DNA of 16,457 nt from CAZGLR01 sp964526635 (GTDB lineage: Bacteria; Zixibacteria; MSB-5A5; GN15; JAAZOE01). The stretch spans positions 1 to 16,457 of the forward strand of contig CAZGLR010000073.1 of assembly GCA_964526635.1 (NCBI GenBank). The letters run 5' to 3'. This document shows, piece by piece, positions 14,564-16,457 of the stretch. The translations under genes and the position numbers were made by a program. Below the pieces are notes generated by a model. It did no database searches. It was not told the DNA's origin and saw nothing but the letters and a program-made list of their open reading frames with translations. How positions within the stretch are numbered: the stretch's first letter is position 1; every line of letters starts with the position of its first letter.

Positions 14564-15391
14564 TTAAAATCTATCCAGCCAACTGACCAGTCCCAGCCAA
14601 TCCTCGAGCAGAAACATCAAACGGCCTACCAGCAGCGAAATACGGCCCATTACCGTATAGCCGAACGACGCTCCGAACGTAATCATGAGAATCCAGATAC
14701 CGAAACGCGAGGCCGCTCCAAAAAGCCCTTTGTGCTCCCTGGAGAAAAAGAAATACACCAACCCTGATAACACTCCCAGAAACACCACGATGTTGCTGGA
14801 CATCATAACCAGTTGCCCGGTCGCCGACAATGACAGGTTACTCACAAAATGCCCCACCCCCTGCCAGTTGATCAGAAGCGGCATGAAAGTCGACGATATC
14901 TGCTCAATAAAATCAGACCGCAAGAAACGCGGCAAATTCAATCCGGCTGTTGTTCCCACAATAAACGCCAGCGCCCAGCGCGAAATCCAGCCGCCTTTAG
15001 GCGACAATCGCATCAGCAGAATAATCCCCAAAATCGGTGGGATAAGAAAATGCCACTCATATCCGGAAAACTGCACCTCGAACATGCTCGACAATGTTTT
15101 GGATATCCGGGGAAACAGATTCCCCACCAGCGTCGACCAGAAACCCAGGCACATGGCATACGCCGCTGACACCCCGACATAAAGATGCTCGGCGAATTTG
15201 TAAAAAGGATTGTCCCGATACAGAAACGACAGTATCGCCAGGGTCAGAAACGACGCAAACGTCACCAGGAAGCCATCCAAAATCGCCTTACCCATTGCCT
15301 CGTTTTCGGCAGCGAATCCGGCCTTGACAATCCAGCTGATGACAAAGACCACCAGCACTACGGCAAAGACGATCACATGCAGTCTACGCAC
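14564..15391 (-). CDS. A1: polytopic membrane protein, paralogue of A2
   Basis: A 275-residue protein with about seven spans (roughly 5-24, 38-59, 68-92, 112-128, 137-155, 200-222 and 235-255). The start is GTG at 15391, eight bases inside the end of B1, with a GGGAGG ribosome site. Motifs shared with A2 are SFLYRDNPFYKFAEHLYVGV, YFFFSREHKGLFG and GASFGYTVMGRISL, which makes the paralogy clear although the rest has diverged. Relative to A2 it has an additional N-terminal span and lacks the C-terminal one. The stop is directly followed by a possible upstream start for D, so the whole cassette is compact. No recognised family; an inner-membrane component of the array-encoded complex is the inference. 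Confidence 0.85.
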   Translation of the reverse strand: MRRLHVIVFAVVLVVFVISWIVKAGFAAENEAMGKAILDGFLVTFASFLTLAILSFLYRDNPFYKFAEHLYVGVSAAYAMCLGFWSTLVGNLFPRISKTLSSMFEVQFSGYEWHFLIPPILGIILLMRLSPKGGWISRWALAFIVGTTAGLNLPRFLRSDFIEQISSTFMPLLINWQGVGHFVSNLSLSATGQLVMMSSNIVVFLGVLSGLVYFFFSREHKGLFGAASRFGIWILMITFGASFGYTVMGRISLLVGRLMFLLEDWLGLVSWLDRF

Positions 15392-16304
15392 GGCCGCCTC
15401 CCTTCCGGCGCCGCACGAAGAAGGTGATGTTGCCGATCACAATAAACGCCATAATCACCATATGCGCCAGCGTCTGCGGTCCCATCATCTTCAGCGCCGG
15501 CGTGTCGGCCATTTCAAACTGCGGGTAAACCCGCTTTAATTCGGACTCATACTCAGCCGCTCCCTTGACCCCACCCAAAAGGCCGATCGCCTGTTTGGGA
15601 TAATAGGGATAAATCAATGGCGCCACGACTGCCGCCAAACCCGGAGCCACCGGCACATTACCGGGATCACCGACAAACAGAATCCACTCCTTCGGACCCG
15701 GCTTGCCACCGCCGATCGGCAGAATCAAATCGACATCCTTGGCCGACTTCACGCCCCGGAAAACCGGGATACTGTCCAGCGGCGTGGCCCGCACATCCGA
15801 TGGATACATTTTGCGGAAGTCGGTGATGATGACATTCAGGACACCCTCGTTGCCGGCCTTGTAGCCCAGCATGACATAATCCTGGCCATAGACCGCATCG
15901 GGGAATTCGACCTCGATCACTTCGATCAGGGTTTCGGTCATCAGCGCCTGCCCCTGCGGCCAGAGCGACATCAAAATCAGCCGATGCCCCCTGGTCAGGC
16001 AATGCCGCACGAAAGCGTTTGCCATCGGAAACACTTCCGGCTTCATTGCCGGATCGAAATCATACGAGATTAATACTTTTGATCCCGATGGCAACTCTTC
16101 GATAAAATTGAAAACCTTCTGTACGATCGGCGTGGGGTATTCTTCAAACTCGATATTGAACAGGATTGCGACAGTTACCGAAAATAATACAAATGCAAAA
16201 ATAATCCGGCGATCGACATCGCGGCCCTTTAGCGAATAGATCAATATCGCGACCAGGCCGCCGAAAATCAGGATGAGCGATATGGCTACAAAGAAATTAT
16301 TCAT
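15384..16304 (-). CDS. B1: membrane-anchored protein with large exported domain, paralogue of B2
   Basis: A 306-residue protein with two N-terminal spans (about 3-25 and 33-51), a domain of about 220 residues, and a C-terminal span (about 277-296, MVIMAFIVIGNITFF) followed by a basic VRRRKGGGRA tail. B2 has only one N-terminal span. Shared motifs include DxDPxxKxE (SYDFDPAMKPE here), YGQDYVMLGYKAG and YPYYPKQAIGLLGGVKGAAEYE. The ATG at 16304 has a GGGAG ribosome site and overlaps the C1 stop (ATGAATAA), and its own stop overlaps the A1 GTG start. The DxDP motif is conserved in both copies and might bind a ligand or metal, but that is speculation. No family is recognised. Confidence 0.86.
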   Translation of the reverse strand: MNNFFVAISLILIFGGLVAILIYSLKGRDVDRRIIFAFVLFSVTVAILFNIEFEEYPTPIVQKVFNFIEELPSGSKVLISYDFDPAMKPEVFPMANAFVRHCLTRGHRLILMSLWPQGQALMTETLIEVIEVEFPDAVYGQDYVMLGYKAGNEGVLNVIITDFRKMYPSDVRATPLDSIPVFRGVKSAKDVDLILPIGGGKPGPKEWILFVGDPGNVPVAPGLAAVVAPLIYPYYPKQAIGLLGGVKGAAEYESELKRVYPQFEMADTPALKMMGPQTLAHMVIMAFIVIGNITFFVRRRKGGGRA

Positions 16305-16457
16305 TGTCGCTCCCGAGGTAGGTGCGGTCCATACCTAATATCAGGCGCAGCGACATCGCCACGACACCAAGACCGACACCAATAAGAATCGCCCGCTGCC
16401 CGGCCAGGTTGGGTGCGTTCATAATCCATACCGCCAAATTGGGAATCTGCAGCACTG
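16297..16457 (-). CDS. C1: C-terminal end of a polytopic membrane protein, paralogue of C2 (partial)
   Basis: The last 53 codons of a leftward gene enter from the right edge and stop with TAA at 16299-16297. The visible part (WIMNAPNLAGQRAILIGVGLG, one span, tail ILGMDRTYLGSDNE) aligns with the end of C2. It overlaps the start of B1 by eight bases. Its N-terminus lies outside the window. This shows that the C-B-A order is complete in both cassettes. Confidence 0.8.
   Translation of the reverse strand, partial: VLQIPNLAVWIMNAPNLAGQRAILIGVGLGVVAMSLRLILGMDRTYLGSDNE

Noticed and set aside
11072..16457. Reading the duplicated array as a defence island, CRISPR locus or ABC export system
   Set aside because: No nuclease, reverse transcriptase, Walker ATPase, repeat-spacer pattern or transposase is present; only membrane and exported domains are seen.

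Overview
The window looks like a piece of a Gram-negative, probably uncultivated bacterium recovered by metagenome assembly. It carries a full Tol-Pal envelope operon, moderately GC-rich coding DNA, strong AGGAGG-type ribosome sites and an internal run of 10 N. The overall style (MutL-like ASKHA protein, PPDK with lysine-rich tails, arrays of unassigned membrane proteins) would fit a lineage such as Zixibacteria or another FCB-superphylum group. That placement is an impression from gene content, not a phylogeny.

Layout. Positions 1-1471 (minus) hold the first 490 codons of a MutL/GlmL-type ASKHA protein, cut by the left edge. A 279-bp divergent region follows, with back-to-back sigma70-like promoters and a direct repeat. 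Positions 1751-6927 (plus) form the envelope operon tolQ-tolR-tolA/tonB-like-tolB-pal-cpoB plus a small uncharacterised gene. Terminator-like hairpins lie inside the 5' ends of the last two genes. A hairpin at 6947-6981 ends the convergent pyruvate phosphate dikinase gene (7008-9932, minus). Next is a small basic protein gene (10173-10484, minus) with a good promoter, then about 590 bp without a convincing gene but with a strong terminator and a possible small-RNA locus.

From 11072 to the right edge, all on the minus strand, is one tightly packed operon of unassigned membrane proteins. In transcription order it reads C1 (partial), B1, A1, D, C2, B2, A2, terminator. C2, B2 and A2 are diverged paralogues of C1, B1 and A1, so a three-gene membrane cassette occurs twice on either side of a single D gene. 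D has a signal peptide, an FN3-like outer domain, a membrane span and a conserved soluble domain (possibly the family catalogued as DUF6754). Overlapping or nearly abutting genes and SD sequences sitting on the preceding stop codons suggest translational coupling and a single membrane complex. Its function cannot be read from the sequence. This is the best candidate for an undescribed system here.

The Tol genes should work as in other Gram-negatives: the TolQ-TolR motor energises a TolA/TonB-like linker that acts on periplasmic TolB and outer-membrane Pal, with CpoB tuning the process. PPDK interconverts PEP and pyruvate in central metabolism.
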